From Pieris napi (lineage: Eukaryota; Arthropoda; Insecta; Lepidoptera; Pieridae), in NCBI RefSeq assembly GCF_905475465.1, contig NC_062244.1:7886501-7950500 (forward strand): a DNA stretch of 64,000 nt. The letters run 5' to 3'. The notes under the pieces are model-generated. The model saw only the letters and a list, made by a program, of their open reading frames with translations, was not told where the DNA came from and did not search any database. Positions 13,401-23,138 of the stretch are shown piece after piece; within the stretch, counting starts at the first letter, position 1, and each line of letters opens with the position of its first letter. The position numbers and the translations under genes are program-made.

Positions 13401-16400
13401 TAGATTACAATCTAACGGTTTTTACAATTTTACGGTGACATATATACAGGTTCATTTCCGAACGGACCTAAACAGTCATCGCCCCCCCCCCTCACCTGCG
13501 AGGGAGGGTGTAACAAGATCATCGGATTTAATTGAAAGGAAAGGTCCCTTTTAATGACTTTTGACCAAGGGATTTTCAAAGCTGTTTGAATATTTTCTGT
13601 CAGCGGTTTGACTTGAAATGATTAAGTGCGACAAAATGACTTCTTAAATATAACATAGAAGTCTAAAGCGTTTGTACCTTAGGTGTGTGTGACTGTGGTA
13701 ACACTATCCCCTTGTTCATATAACGATATCAGTCTAATTTCACTCTTTTAACTGAAGTACAGTTCCGTTTCTTTCTGTCAAATCGTGTAAACGCTGTGAT
13801 GAAAAGAGACAGACAAGTACTTTAGTAAAAGGGCGCAATTAGACCGATATAGTTTTTATAAATATCTATGCCATTAGATATGCACAGAAGACACAGAAAG
13901 TATTTGATATATTAAAAATTATTTCCTTACCTAGCTCTTTCACTCTGTTCAGTTCTGTGAACATTACTTAACGCACCCAAGCAGAATCTGTTGCCGCCAG
14001 AGGGATCCACATAGCCATCAACCTTGGAGAAAAAATATTTTCAAAAAATTAAATGAGGTCACCCTCAAAAACATCTTTTACTAAAAATAGGTACTTAAAA
14101 ACATTTTTAAACTAATAAGAGGTCACCCTCAAAAACATTTTTTACTAAAAAGAGGTCATACTAAAAACTTTTTTAACTAAAAAGAGGTCATACTAAAAAC
14201 ATTTTTTACTAAAAAGAGGTCATACTAAAAACATTTTTTACTAAAAAGAGGTCATACTAAAAACATTTTTAAACTAAAAAGAGGCCAACATCAAAAACAT
14301 TTTTATTATACTAAAAACATATCATACTCAAAAACAATTGATACAAACTCACAGTAACATTAGGTCGACTAGAGGGCACTTTGAATGTCTCCCCGACCTG
14401 CGTGTCCAACTCAAAGTACGCGACCGAACACCAGTACTCTGGCGCTGGCTGGCTAGATAGAAGACCGCCAGGGTTGCCATTATCTGTATATTATTAAACA
14501 GATTTCCATTTCATATAAGGTTAATGCCACGAGATTTACGGCCAAAACCAATATGCAATCTCAATCCAATTTTAGCTGTCATAGACTGACAATTCAATCC
14601 ATTTCTAAAGAAAAGCATGCCAATATTCAATACATGGACTGAGATACCAATCTAATTATTCAACCAATCGTTCAGAGGGCGGATAAGAGATTGAAGATTG
14701 CCCTCTGTATGAAAATGAATGTTTACTCATGCCAACAACCTATCTGTCCATTTTGACAGTTGCTCGATTGGCCAAATCAATCTCGGATTGCTATCGGTGA
14801 AACTCGTATGATTTGGGTTTGGGATTGCGACCTAACTTAATATTCATTGGGAAAATTTATTCATCTTCGTCATCTTCCAGTTCTAGTGATAGTGATTTTG
14901 AAGTTTAAATGCAATTATCCGATTGGGATAGTAATTCTGAAGCTGGAAGAAGACAACGTACTTCTGTGCGAAGACATAAGAAAACAAGAATTAATTATAT
15001 CCAGAGCCTGAATGACGCCGAATTCACATTTAGATTTAGGTTAACAAAAGAAGCTTTGGAGACACTTTTACACAAAGTGATGTCTATCATATATGAGTTC
15101 TTGCAGGTTTCATCTTTTTATCAACTTTTGTAATTTATTTTTAAATATTAGCTACAACCAAAAATATTTGTTACTATAGATACTACCTACTAACACCACT
15201 TCAAAACCTCAAGACTCCAGCAGAACATCTTTATAACGAATCTCAAATACGAAGCAGAAATGTGGTGGAAAGGACATAATATGGTGTTTGGAAAAAATCG
15301 GTTCCCCAAAATCGGTTTGTCAAAAAAGGTTTTGCTTCAAGTATCTCGTGTACAAGCCGTGATAGTGGCATGTGCAGTGTTGCACAATATTGCTATTGAT
15401 ATGCGAGATGAACATTTTGAACTACTGCAACAAGTAGATGAACCAGCTGATGATATTGATCAAAGCGCAATTGACAACGTGGGAAATGCAAGTGTGCGAA
15501 GTAATCTTATGGTGGCTGTACACACTCGGCGAGAGCTTCTCGCCGGGAGTCTCGACCGAGAGGACCGAGAGAAGAGCGCAGCCTGTACACACTCGTTACG
15601 TTAATTGTATTTAAAACACCGTTGATAATGGACGTGGCAACCGCTGCTGCTGTTTGTCTTTGTGCAATGAGTTATTATAATTTTCTTCACGTTAACCATT
15701 AAAAAAAAATACGAAGCCATGGCGAAGAAGAAGATGGTCACTATACACCGCAACAGAAATTGGTAATTAGGATCATAAAGTTTTAATATTATCCAAAATT
15801 TAATGATTGAACGAGTGTGTACAGGTCGCTCTCGTTTTACTCGCGAGACCCTTTGACTCGTGCGCAAAAAACCAACAGGCGACCGAGAGAGGCGAGACCA
15901 ACTGCGAGGAAGCGAGGCGAGACGAGAGCTCTACTGTACACTCTCGCACTCGGCCTGTCTCGGGGTGTCTCGACGAGTGTGTACAGCCACCATTATAAGT
16001 GATTATTTTGCTTTATTACTATAATATTTTATAAATTACAACATTTTTGAGATAAATTAAATAATTTATTTAAATAAAAATACAAATTTTTAATACAATA
16101 CATCCTCGCTCCAGGCACAAAATCTATTATTTTTCTAATTTATTTAACAATATATTTTTTTCTATGGCCCATAATTCTCTTTTATGCTCTCTTTCTTCCT
16201 CTTCAAATGCCCATTGCTTTCTCTTATTTAGATGCTCTTCCTTTCAATTGACTTTCATTTCCTTCGACAGACAACAATATCATGTCTTTGACTTTTTCCT
16301 CGATAGGGGGTAAGAGGAGTAGCAGCACTAGGGCCACCTCCTGTACGATATGTTTCAGCAGACTTTTTTCTTGTAGCACTCTTTAAGCTTTAGCACTGCG

Positions 16401-19400
16401 AAAGTTTACCCCACTTGTGCTATTAAACAGCGCCTCCAGCGTCTTCCAGCACTGCTCTTTCTCCTGCCAGGTGACTGAGTCACTCTTTTTATTTTCTAAT
16501 ATATTTTTATGGTCAGCAACAAGCGAAGTTAGAAGGTCAACTTCTTCCCGGCTGAAATTGACGCTTCTTTCACGTTTTTGTGTAGACATTTTTTTAAGTT
16601 AAAGAACCAACCTCGAATAACAAAAACAACATACACAAACTACTCAGAGAAAATTTATATTTGTAATAATATGTACTAAAATACTCAATAACAAACAAAA
16701 ATACCATATGAAAATGACAGCCCGTTTCGTTACAAGTAATATTAAATGACCAACAAAAAGGTTAAGGTTCTATGTTTTTCTATAGAATTTTATAACTTTA
16801 TTTGTTCGTAACAAAAAAACAAACAAAACGTTGCATAGCTATTTGCTACTTTATCCATACATTGTGAAACAGACCCTAAGTCTTACTTATTTCATTTCGT
16901 TCCAAAAACAGTAAACTTTTGGTATGCTTGAACACAACATATTGCATTGAACGAAACGCGGTCGAGAGGCAAGGATCACGCAAAAGATTGCTGTCAATCT
17001 TTTGTCAAATAAAAAATCGGATAGCAGAAATGTTTATTGGCATGTAGATTGGAGATCGGTCTTTAGATATGAATCAGTCCAAGATTGGTTATAATCATAG
17101 ATTGATGATACATTATTAATTTTGGCCGTTACTCGACAGGTATAGGTTAATAATTATAAATTTGTTTTATCCATTTTTAATACTGAAAGAAATCTGCGAT
17201 GTCTTCCGACAAATTATTCACAAAAAATCAATAGAATAATAAAATAATCTTCCTTTTTTTATAAAGGCCACATTTTAAGCTTATTTATATATTATTTTTT
17301 AAGCCGATTTATTAGCACACTTTTCCTCAAATAAAAAGGTAAAGTCAAGTCAAAATCAAAAATCATTTAATCATATAGGTAACACAATGTACACTTATGA
17401 ACGTCAAAAAAAGAAATGTATATGAAATGCTTCTAACTTTACATTTAGTGCCAGTTCTCAAATCAAGGGCGTAGAACGGAAGAGAAGAACTGGCAATAAA
17501 CTCTCCGTCACTCTTTTTAATCGCCATGTTTTTTTACACAACGTTTGTATGGAGCTACAACCATTACACCATGTTCCACACGACATCTTAAGTAATTAAT
17601 AATAATGACATAAATTAAAAACAAAGACTTGTCCTCTATCAGCAGGAGGCATGGCGAAATAGGAGCACGCACTTACATTCTCGTGGGAACAACACACAAA
17701 CACATAGTCGAAATAACATAAAGCTGTTTAACACTCGGATTTGTTTCAAAAATACATAAATAACTAGCTGGCCTGGCGAACATCGTATCGCCTAACAGTC
17801 GATTCTTTATTTTTTTTAATACTTATTCTGCTATTCGGAACACCGGTCTAGCTAGTAAGATAAAAAAAATAAAGTTGATAAGACAATAAATACATTATGT
17901 CAAAAAAATAAAAAATTTACCTTCCCGAAACCCCCCCACTAACACTTGAACTTTATGATATGGTATTAAAGTTCAAATTGCCTTTAAATATTATTACGAA
18001 TATTTTGTATGGGAATATAGAAAAGTGTTGTTTTTAGACTTTTTCACTCAATTTTTTTAATTTTTCTCTCCGTAAGAACCATCCTCGTACTTCAAGGAAT
18101 ATTATAAAAAAATAATCAGACAAATCGGTCAAGCCGTTTTCATGTTATGTCGTGACAACGGAAAACGGGTTTCATTTTTATATATATAGATATACCATAT
18201 TTTGCCATATAACCAAAAAACAGGCTTAAGAATAAAGTTAATTTAATTTATTTGCGGCGGTATACTTACAGTAATGGTGATGGTGTGATGGTGCGTCCAC
18301 TGGAACGGGCGGTGCGGCCGGCGGCGGCGCAAGGCTCTGCGTATACGTTAGAGTGTTATTGCCCGTCCAGGTACCTGTATATAACTTCGTATTAAAATGT
18401 ATGTACATGAATATCACATTACTTAGCAAGATAATGCGTACACATTTAGTAGTAAAATTATTTCTTCGGTTCTAACGACTTTTGACAACGTGCCGATATA
18501 GAAGTTCACAAGCATTGCGTTCTGATGCTCTAGTAAAAAAATACTAATTGTAAATATTTCATAGACTCCTAAAAGATATTTTGAAGTGAAACTTCTTTAT
18601 CGGGGTTGGAAAAAAATTTAGTGTAACATTATTTCGTTACGCGTCACATTTTTCCGTTACGCGCCCTCCTTTGATGTGAAACTTCTTTATCGACGTATGG
18701 GAGAAATTTTGTAGCAGGTTACGCGCCATCTTTTTCTTGTCCCTACCACGGTTGATCCGAAGAGATTCGAAGCCATTAGTAACAAAAATATATAATAACG
18801 ATAACAATGATAGTAATACTAATAGTTCTATTACAATTAATGAAATTCTGTAATAATCTTAGTACTACATAGTAGTACAGTAATAAGTTAAAATTAAATA
18901 ATTGTATTTGTATTCACGTCTATGATAATAAAAGCCTTTTGTTAAACTTTATCTAATTTAACTTTATTTAACCAATTTCTGTAAAGTTGCATACCTATAG
19001 TAGATCATTTTTCGAAAAATAAGGTCATAAAGAAGTTTCACTTCTTACGTGTGTACACCTAGTACACGCACACATTTTTTTAATCCCCAAAACCCCTCAG
19101 TTTCTTCCTTTCTTAAAATATAGTAATAATCAATACATATAAAATAAGATAAATACCTATTGAGAAATGATGGTTATATAAAAAACTAGTAGTAAACGTT
19201 GTACTCCACGTCTTGAATACAAAAAATATCAAATAAAAAAAAACATCTTTATGTAAATCTTATCCATCCTCGAATCCACTTGAAGACACAAAACATTTCA
19301 TCAAAACCAGCCAGTTTATAAGAAACAAGCACAGAAAATGTATATTTATAAAAATTAAGACTTTCAGAAATTCATTTCTTGAAAAACATTTTGTTTTGTG

Positions 19401-22400
19401 GACTTAAATTTAGTTATGAAACGGTATATATTGTATACAGGGCGTCCCAAAGTTATGGGGCATGAAGGGAAAGTACCTGGTTCGATTCCCAGACGAGGCA
19501 AGTAATTTTTGGAAAACCTTTGAATGCAGAATTACTAACTTTTAAAAATAACATAGTCTTCTTCAGTAAAATACCCTATCTACGATATTTAAGGGACTTT
19601 CCCTTCATGTCCCATAACTTTGGAACACCCTTTATAGGCAAGACAACGAGCTGCTAGTTTTTCAGTAACTTGTTAATCTGTTTATATAATTTAAAATAAA
19701 TACTGATTAAATTTAAAAAAATAATGTATTCATAGCATTTATAAGATTACCTTGTTGATGCTGAGTGCGATGGGGCAAGGGGCTTTGCTGAGGCGGACTT
19801 GTCGCTGTGAAACCATTTTGTTGAGGTTCAATAGGGGACGCTACTGCTGTAACTGGCACTGAACTAACATTTGATACAGCCACTGAGCCTGCTGTAACAG
19901 AAATATTATTTATATCCAGACTGCATACTAAATTTTCCTAGATTCATACAAGAGTTTACGAAAAACTAAATCTCTTTAGGTCGGTCGTAACGTTATATCG
20001 CCAGCTTTCTTCGACAAATAATCTATTCAAAACCTAAGGGATATATTTTGGCTAATCTTAATCGGCGGATTCAAACGAATAAATAAACATACTTTTCAGC
20101 TTTATGATAAAATTCTTTAGCCTAAGTGTTTTGAATGATTCATTTTTTGATGGCGTAAAAATTTTAATTTGACGCCATCCCTTTAAAAATTTGATTCGGA
20201 TAAATTATCTTGAATTCGATGATATTCATGGTCTACTTGACAACTTGACAAGCAAGTAACTTTTTAAATCGCAAATAAAGCACATGCTTGAAGCATTAAG
20301 CATTACACTACTCTAGGTGTAGTGTAAAATTTACTTACATAAATTATTTGGTATATCTATTAATTTATGAACTCACTTTTATTAGAACGTCATTGACGAA
20401 TTTTGCTATTAATCTATTTAACTTTTAGTCGGTTATTCTAACTCCAAGCAAAGTCACATATAACACTTGATTTATCAGATCAAATATGTTCTGTGTAAAA
20501 CCGTGTATTACGACTATATTAAGACTATTTTTACAGTTCAATCTACTTACTTAACCTACCTGGCATTGATTGCGTAAGTTGTGTGTCGGCTGATGTTTGT
20601 TCTGTTGTGAAGAACGTGTTGTTCGCGCCATCTATAATAGGGGTAGACCCTCCCGGGGACATAGTAACTGGCATAGCCGCTAAAAAATTACATTCTAATG
20701 TAATACAAGGATAACAAAAATTTCTGATTTGGGAGTTGAATTTTAATAGAGAGATGAAGGATATACATTATTTCTATTTCAACAAAAAAAAATCAACTCC
20801 ATACAACAAATAAACGTGATCAGGCTAAATCAAGTGCAAATAAAATATTAAAGCTTACAATGATTCATTCTCCACATAGTTCGCGCATCCATTGTATCTG
20901 GTGGCTCTAGCTTTGGTGCTATAGCTCTCTGCTGACCCATCATTTGCTGAGCATTCATAGACATCCCTTGGCTTATATTTGTGATTTGTGGAGCGCCAGG
21001 TGACATTTGGTTGGGAGCTGACGCCATTCTAGGCGACGCCATTTGTGGCACATTCGACCCCATCTGTGGATTGCCAGGACCCATCTGAGGTGTACCGGGA
21101 CCCATTTGTGGTGTTCCAGGTCCCATTTGAGGAGTGCCAGGGCCCATTTGAGGTGTCCCAGGTCCCATTTGTGGCGTACCAGGACACATTTGTGGTGTGC
21201 CAGGTCCCATTTGGGGCGTTCCGGGACCCATCTGTGGTGTTCCCGGTCCTATTTGAGGTGTAGTTCTACCCATCTGGGGAGTACCAGGGCCCATTTGTGT
21301 CATTTGGCTATTTTGATGGTTAGAGATCATTTGTTGCCCAGGCGAATGCCCCATTTGTGGTGGCGCCCCCGGTCGAGGGCGCTGTCCATGCGGCGAAAAC
21401 ATATTCGGTACGCCATCTGGCGCTAACGGAAATGCAAAACAAATTTGAACGCACAGCAAATTAAATAAAAGACATTTAAAATAATTAAAAGTAACACACA
21501 AAACGTAATTGGATTTGAGACAATTTAAAGTTTTTATCATTATTCTACTTAGCAATTAAGATTTATCAAAACAAGTAGTTAACTTTTTTTTGTTAACTTT
21601 AAATTGCCTAATTAAAGTCATGCAATATAAAATAATTCTCACTTTGTCCTTGATTTATTATAATATTAGTTGCTTGAAATTGTTGATGGTGGTGTGCTAT
21701 AGTTGTATGCGGATGTCTAGGGCTGGTAGCATGGTGTTGTATTGTGACTAGCTCTCCAGTATCCATGTCCATACCATTACCTCCGATCCCAGCGGTATAC
21801 TCATCTTTTACTAGCCGACTAGGCCCTGATTGGAGTGTAAGGTTTGATAAGTCTGAAATAAATATTATTAAGACATCATTCTTAATATTAACTGCAGTAA
21901 ACTATTTATATGAAAAACTATTTAAAAATTTATAACCTGTTTCATTACCATTTTATAAATGTTACAACATTACATACAAAAAAATAATTTGGCTTTTTGT
22001 CACCTGTCTAAAAATTAATGAAATTGATTCAACACAAACTAATTTTACACAGATATTGTCAGAAAATATTTAATGGAGCAGTTCCTACACTAGCTGAAAG
22101 GAGTTTACAAATTAATTTGACAAATCATGTATGTACAATGCATAAACCTAATTGTCAGCCCTTTTCACCCTATATAGGATGTGTGGCGCTGTTCTCATTT
22201 TTCATCACTAGGCATTAGTGCCAGGTAGTCCTGGCACTAATGCCTAGTGATGAAAAATTTACACTAGTAAAAATGAACTCAGATTTTAATACATCCAACA
22301 GAGTAATTAACTCACCAATTCCAGGGGACACAACCCTTTCATAGTGATATGGATTTACACACACTGAATCACATTTCAAGTCAAATGCAAACTGACAGAA

Positions 22401-23087
22401 TTTTACATGTTTCAGCTCATTTTTGTGCAGGTCCGGCCAGCGCCAAATTCTAGCATATATAACATGAGGAAATCCTTTTCGTCCCGCAACCTGATTGGAA
22501 TTACATAAAATTAATAAACAAGGATACAGTCAATAGACAAAATAAGCTGAATTATATGAATGTTACTGAAAGTACTAACACTAAACCAGGTTTGATATAT
22601 AAATTAACATTAGACTTAGAGCACTTTGAGCTTACTAACTTACAATTCAGTATCTTTCTAAATAAATAATTATTACCTATGAAGAATATATAACTTAGGT
22701 AAAATGAAGCAACTAAAAAGTTGTATCTCTGAATATCTAGCCAACATGTGCCATGTACCTGTAGGCTATATCTCAAAGTAATTATCAACCCTTACCAAAT
22801 ATATATTATTTGAAATAAATATATCATACACATAACATTAATGTGCTTACCTGTAATCTACCATCTAATGTCCGTTGAATTGTTACACATTTACTTGGAT
22901 GTGCACCATTAGTTGTTATAGCAGTAATTAATGAATCTAGTTCATCTCGTTTCTCTTTTAATTTCTTTACTAAAGACTCAATAGCTCTCTTTGAGAATCC
23001 TTCACTCTCACCCCCTTGCCGGTGGCACATTAACGAGTGGACGATACTAAGACAGGCATCTGCCGAAGTAGGCGCTGTCGTATTCAT
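10380..23087 (-). CDS. Med: Medea, co-Smad of TGF-beta/BMP signalling (SMAD4 orthologue), 13 coding exons
   Basis: The protein is the common-mediator Smad, which joins phosphorylated receptor Smads and regulates target genes in the nucleus. Thirteen exons with GT/AG borders join in frame into 761 codons plus stop, close to the length of fly Medea. The MH1 domain covers about residues 8-137. Zinc ligands Cys67, Cys111, Cys123 and His128 are present, as is the DNA-contacting hairpin around LQVAGRKGFPHV. The linker (138-530) is rich in Pro, Gln, Met and Gly and holds a heptapeptide repeat. The MH2 domain (about 535-761) contains YWCSVAYFELDTQVGETFKV, the co-Smad alanine-rich insert and WGPDYPR of the L3 loop. 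It has no C-terminal SSXS phosphorylation motif and ends PIDGPRTNIE, as expected of a co-Smad. The start at 23,087 aligns with SMAD4; an in-frame ATG at 23,138 is possible, but a TTTTAG acceptor just before the chosen ATG suggests an upstream noncoding exon. Confidence 0.95.
11421..11565 (-). CDS. Med: Medea exon 12 (MH2 L3 loop)
   Basis: Encodes AAAGIGVDDLRRLCIVRLSF and onward through KGWGPDYPR to VEVHLH. The donor is GTACTA. It carries the L3 loop that contacts receptor Smads. Confidence 0.95.
11964..12090 (-). CDS. Med: Medea exon 11 (alanine-rich MH2 insert)
   Basis: Begins VFDLRQCHRQMQTQAATAQA and continues with the polyalanine stretch typical of co-Smads. The donor is GTAAGT and the phase is 1. 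Confidence 0.95.
12208..12475 (+). mobile_element. tRNA-derived SINE (family with TGATCACCTACT body)
   Basis: It begins GAGCAGTGTTGACCTAGTGG, a degenerate tRNA-like head, followed by AAGGAAAACATCG and GAGGCTGATCACCTAC. It lies in a Medea intron. Copies or fragments lie at 34,358, 46,914, 54,601, 54,958 and 56,556. Confidence 0.75.
12596..12735 (-). mobile_element. LINE 3' UTR remnant
   Basis: It shares GGCGGCCTTATCGCTAA and TCTTCCAGGCAACCCTA with the LINE at 37,820-40,560 and the tail at 63,515. It ends, on the minus strand, in a TAAATAAAT tail. Confidence 0.6.
12831..12999 (-). CDS. Med: Medea exon 10 (MH2 core)
   Basis: Encodes LHIGKGVQLDLRGEGDVWLR onward through VQSYYLDREAGRAPGD to PSACIK. 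The donor is GTGAGA and it ends in phase 0. Confidence 0.95.
13129..13434. mobile_element. Palindromic MITE with ~110-bp arms
   Basis: The left arm (13,129 to about 13,243) starts CGTAAAATTGTAAACA and carries ATCTCGCGAGAT and GTCGAAAGATTGTGAACCTC. It recurs inverted at about 13,323-13,434. The central spacer is about 80 bp. It lies between Medea exons 9 and 10. Confidence 0.75.
13931..14022 (-). CDS. Med: Medea exon 9 (MH2)
   Basis: Encodes VDGYVDPSGGNRFCLGALSN onward to TEQSERA. The donor is GTAAGG and the phase is 2. Confidence 0.95.
14050..14335 (+). repeat. Tandem repeat, unit ~31 bp
   Basis: About eight to nine imperfect units built around AAAGAGGTCATACTAAAAAC followed by a T-rich stretch. 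It is intronic, between Medea exons 8 and 9. Confidence 0.85.
14353..14483 (-). CDS. Med: Medea exon 8 (start of MH2)
   Basis: Encodes QPAPEYWCSVAYFELDTQVG and onward to SSRPNVT, preceded by a short Gly/Ser linker. The donor is GTGAGT and it ends in phase 0. The join to exon 7 is in frame, but a small exon between them cannot be excluded. Confidence 0.93.
14909..15506 (+). pseudogene. HARBI1-like transposase remnant
   Basis: The N-terminal piece (14,909-15,100) reads NYIQSLNDAEFTFRFRLTKE, typical of Harbinger transposases before the DDE core. The C-terminal piece from about 15,220 reads TPAEHLYNESQIRSRNVVER, then after frame changes RVQAVIVACAVLHNIAID, the conserved end of the domain. The catalytic middle is missing, with stops and frameshifts, so it is inactive. 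The reading is cut at 15,509 by the nested element. Confidence 0.8.
15510..15992. mobile_element. Nested Harbinger-like element (483 bp)
   Basis: Inverted ends TGGTGGCTGTACACACTCG match exactly on both sides and are flanked by TTA (15,507-15,509 and 15,993-15,995). The internal part contains a short open start (MDVATAAAVCLCAMSYYNF) and a downstream fragment KKKMVTIHRNRNW, resembling the N terminus of a Harbinger transposase. It is inserted inside the larger Harbinger copy and is therefore the younger of the two. Confidence 0.85.
16128..16589 (-). pseudogene. Myb/SANT-like protein of the Harbinger element, frameshifted
   Basis: It starts MSTQKRERSVNFSREEVDLL and contains a trihelix-like WQEKEQCWKTLEALFNSTSG stretch, as in Myb/SANT-like partner proteins of PIF/Harbinger transposons. 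The frame stops at 16,383. The match continues after a one-base shift with KKSAETYRTGGGPSAATPL and further down a Lys/Glu-rich C terminus. In intact elements it helps the transposase enter the nucleus and bind DNA. Confidence 0.75.
17336..17590 (-). mobile_element. LINE 3' end remnant
   Basis: On the minus strand it reads AGTTCTTCTCTTCCGTTCTA, then TTTGACGTTCATAAGTGTAC, ending near a TTTGACTT tail. A related piece is at 54,318-54,470. Confidence 0.55.
17764..18190 (-). mobile_element. Non-autonomous Helitron (427 bp)
   Basis: On the minus strand it starts TCTATATATATAAAAATGAA and ends CCAGGCCAGCTAG, with a GGCGA...TCGCC hairpin just before the end. It is flanked by A and T. Confidence 0.75.
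18270..18374 (-). CDS. Med: Medea exon 7 (end of linker)
   Basis: Encodes TWTGNNTLTYTQSLAPPP and a proline/histidine-rich tail. The TWTG.NT..YT motif is shared with vertebrate SMAD4. The donor is GTAAGT and the phase is 1. Confidence 0.9.
18578..19076. repeat. Dispersed repeat, GAAGTGAAACTTC ends (copy 2 of 3)
   Basis: The left end is TTTTGAAGTGAAACTTCTTT and the right end AAAGAAGTTTCACTTCTTAC followed by GTACACGCACAC. It is a diverged member of the family at 9,474 and lies in a Medea intron. Confidence 0.6.
19438..19632. mobile_element. Mariner-like MITE (195 bp)
   Basis: The ends CAGGGCGTCCCAAAGTTATG and AAGGGTGTTCCAAAGTTATG (right end, reversed) are flanked by TA on each side. The inverted repeats extend about 36 bp through CATGAAGGGAAAGT. 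Confidence 0.75.
19751..19891 (-). CDS. Med: Medea exon 6 (linker)
   Basis: A low-complexity linker rich in Ser, Val, Pro and Gln, ending PLPHRTQHQQ. The acceptor is GTTACAG, the donor GTAATC, and phases agree on both sides. Confidence 0.85.
20560..20679 (-). CDS. Med: Medea exon 5 (linker)
   Basis: Encodes AMPVTMSPGGSTPIIDGANN and onward to QLTQSMP. The acceptor is TTTTTAG, the donor GTAGGT, and phases agree. Confidence 0.87.
20859..21422 (-). CDS. Med: Medea exon 4 (linker with heptapeptide repeats)
   Basis: 188 codons beginning with a Pro/Gln/Met-rich stretch (MFSPHGQRPRPGAPPQMG), then twelve GPGTPQM-type units, and ending RTMWRMNH. The acceptor is CCGTTAG and the donor GTAAGC. Confidence 0.92.
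21040..21291 (-). repeat. Med: Coding minisatellite: 12 units of 21 bp encoding GPGTPQM
   Basis: Residues 252-335 of Medea. Most units are exact at protein level, with variants GRTTPQI, CPGTPQM, GPGNPQM and GSNVPQM. Third codon positions vary between units, so the repeat is under some age or selection. The antisense strand is also open here only because of the repeat. Confidence 0.95.
21643..21852 (-). CDS. Med: Medea exon 3 (start of linker)
   Basis: Encodes LSNLTLQSGPSRLVKDEYTA and onward through HHATSPRHPHTTIAHHHQQF. LSxLTLQSGPS is a co-Smad signature just after MH1. The donor is GTGAGA and the phase is 1. Confidence 0.94.
22197..22258. repeat. Perfect 29-bp inverted repeat with 4-nt loop
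   Basis: The arms at 22,197-22,225 and 22,230-22,258 are fully complementary; the loop is TAGT. It lies in the Medea intron between exons 2 and 3. No other copy was seen in the window. Confidence 0.9.
22316..22490 (-). CDS. Med: Medea exon 2 (MH1)
   Basis: Encodes VAGRKGFPHVIYARIWRWPD onward through FDLKCDSVCVNPYHYERVV, including three of four zinc ligands. The donor is GTGAGT and the phase is 1. Confidence 0.96.
22851..23087 (-). CDS. Med: Medea exon 1 (start, MH1)
   Basis: 79 codons from MNTTAPTSADACLSIVHSLM to TLDGRLQ, phase 0. The donor is GTAAGC. It includes CHRQGGESEGFSKRAIESLV, almost identical to SMAD4. Confidence 0.94.
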
Positions 23088-23138
23088 GACTAAAACAGCA
23101 AAATCTTTCAATGATACTCGCCAAGCAACTATATTCAA

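Larger units (their letters stand above)
14539..17128. mobile_element. PIF/Harbinger DNA transposon, degenerate, with a nested element
   Basis: Terminal inverted repeats CGGCCAAAA...TTTTGGCCG are flanked by a TTA duplication (14,536-14,538 and 17,129-17,131). It carries remnants of both proteins expected in the family: a HARBI1-like transposase on the plus strand and a Myb/SANT-like DNA-binding protein on the minus strand. The transposase core is largely deleted. It lies in the Medea intron between exons 7 and 8. Confidence 0.85.

Noticed and set aside
15807..16002. Two plus-strand frames rich in Arg and Glu
   Set aside because: They are made by the GC-rich right end of the nested element at 15,510-15,992.
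21043..21426. 127-codon plus-strand open frame
   Set aside because: It is antisense to Medea exon 4 and stays open only because of the 21-bp coding repeat.
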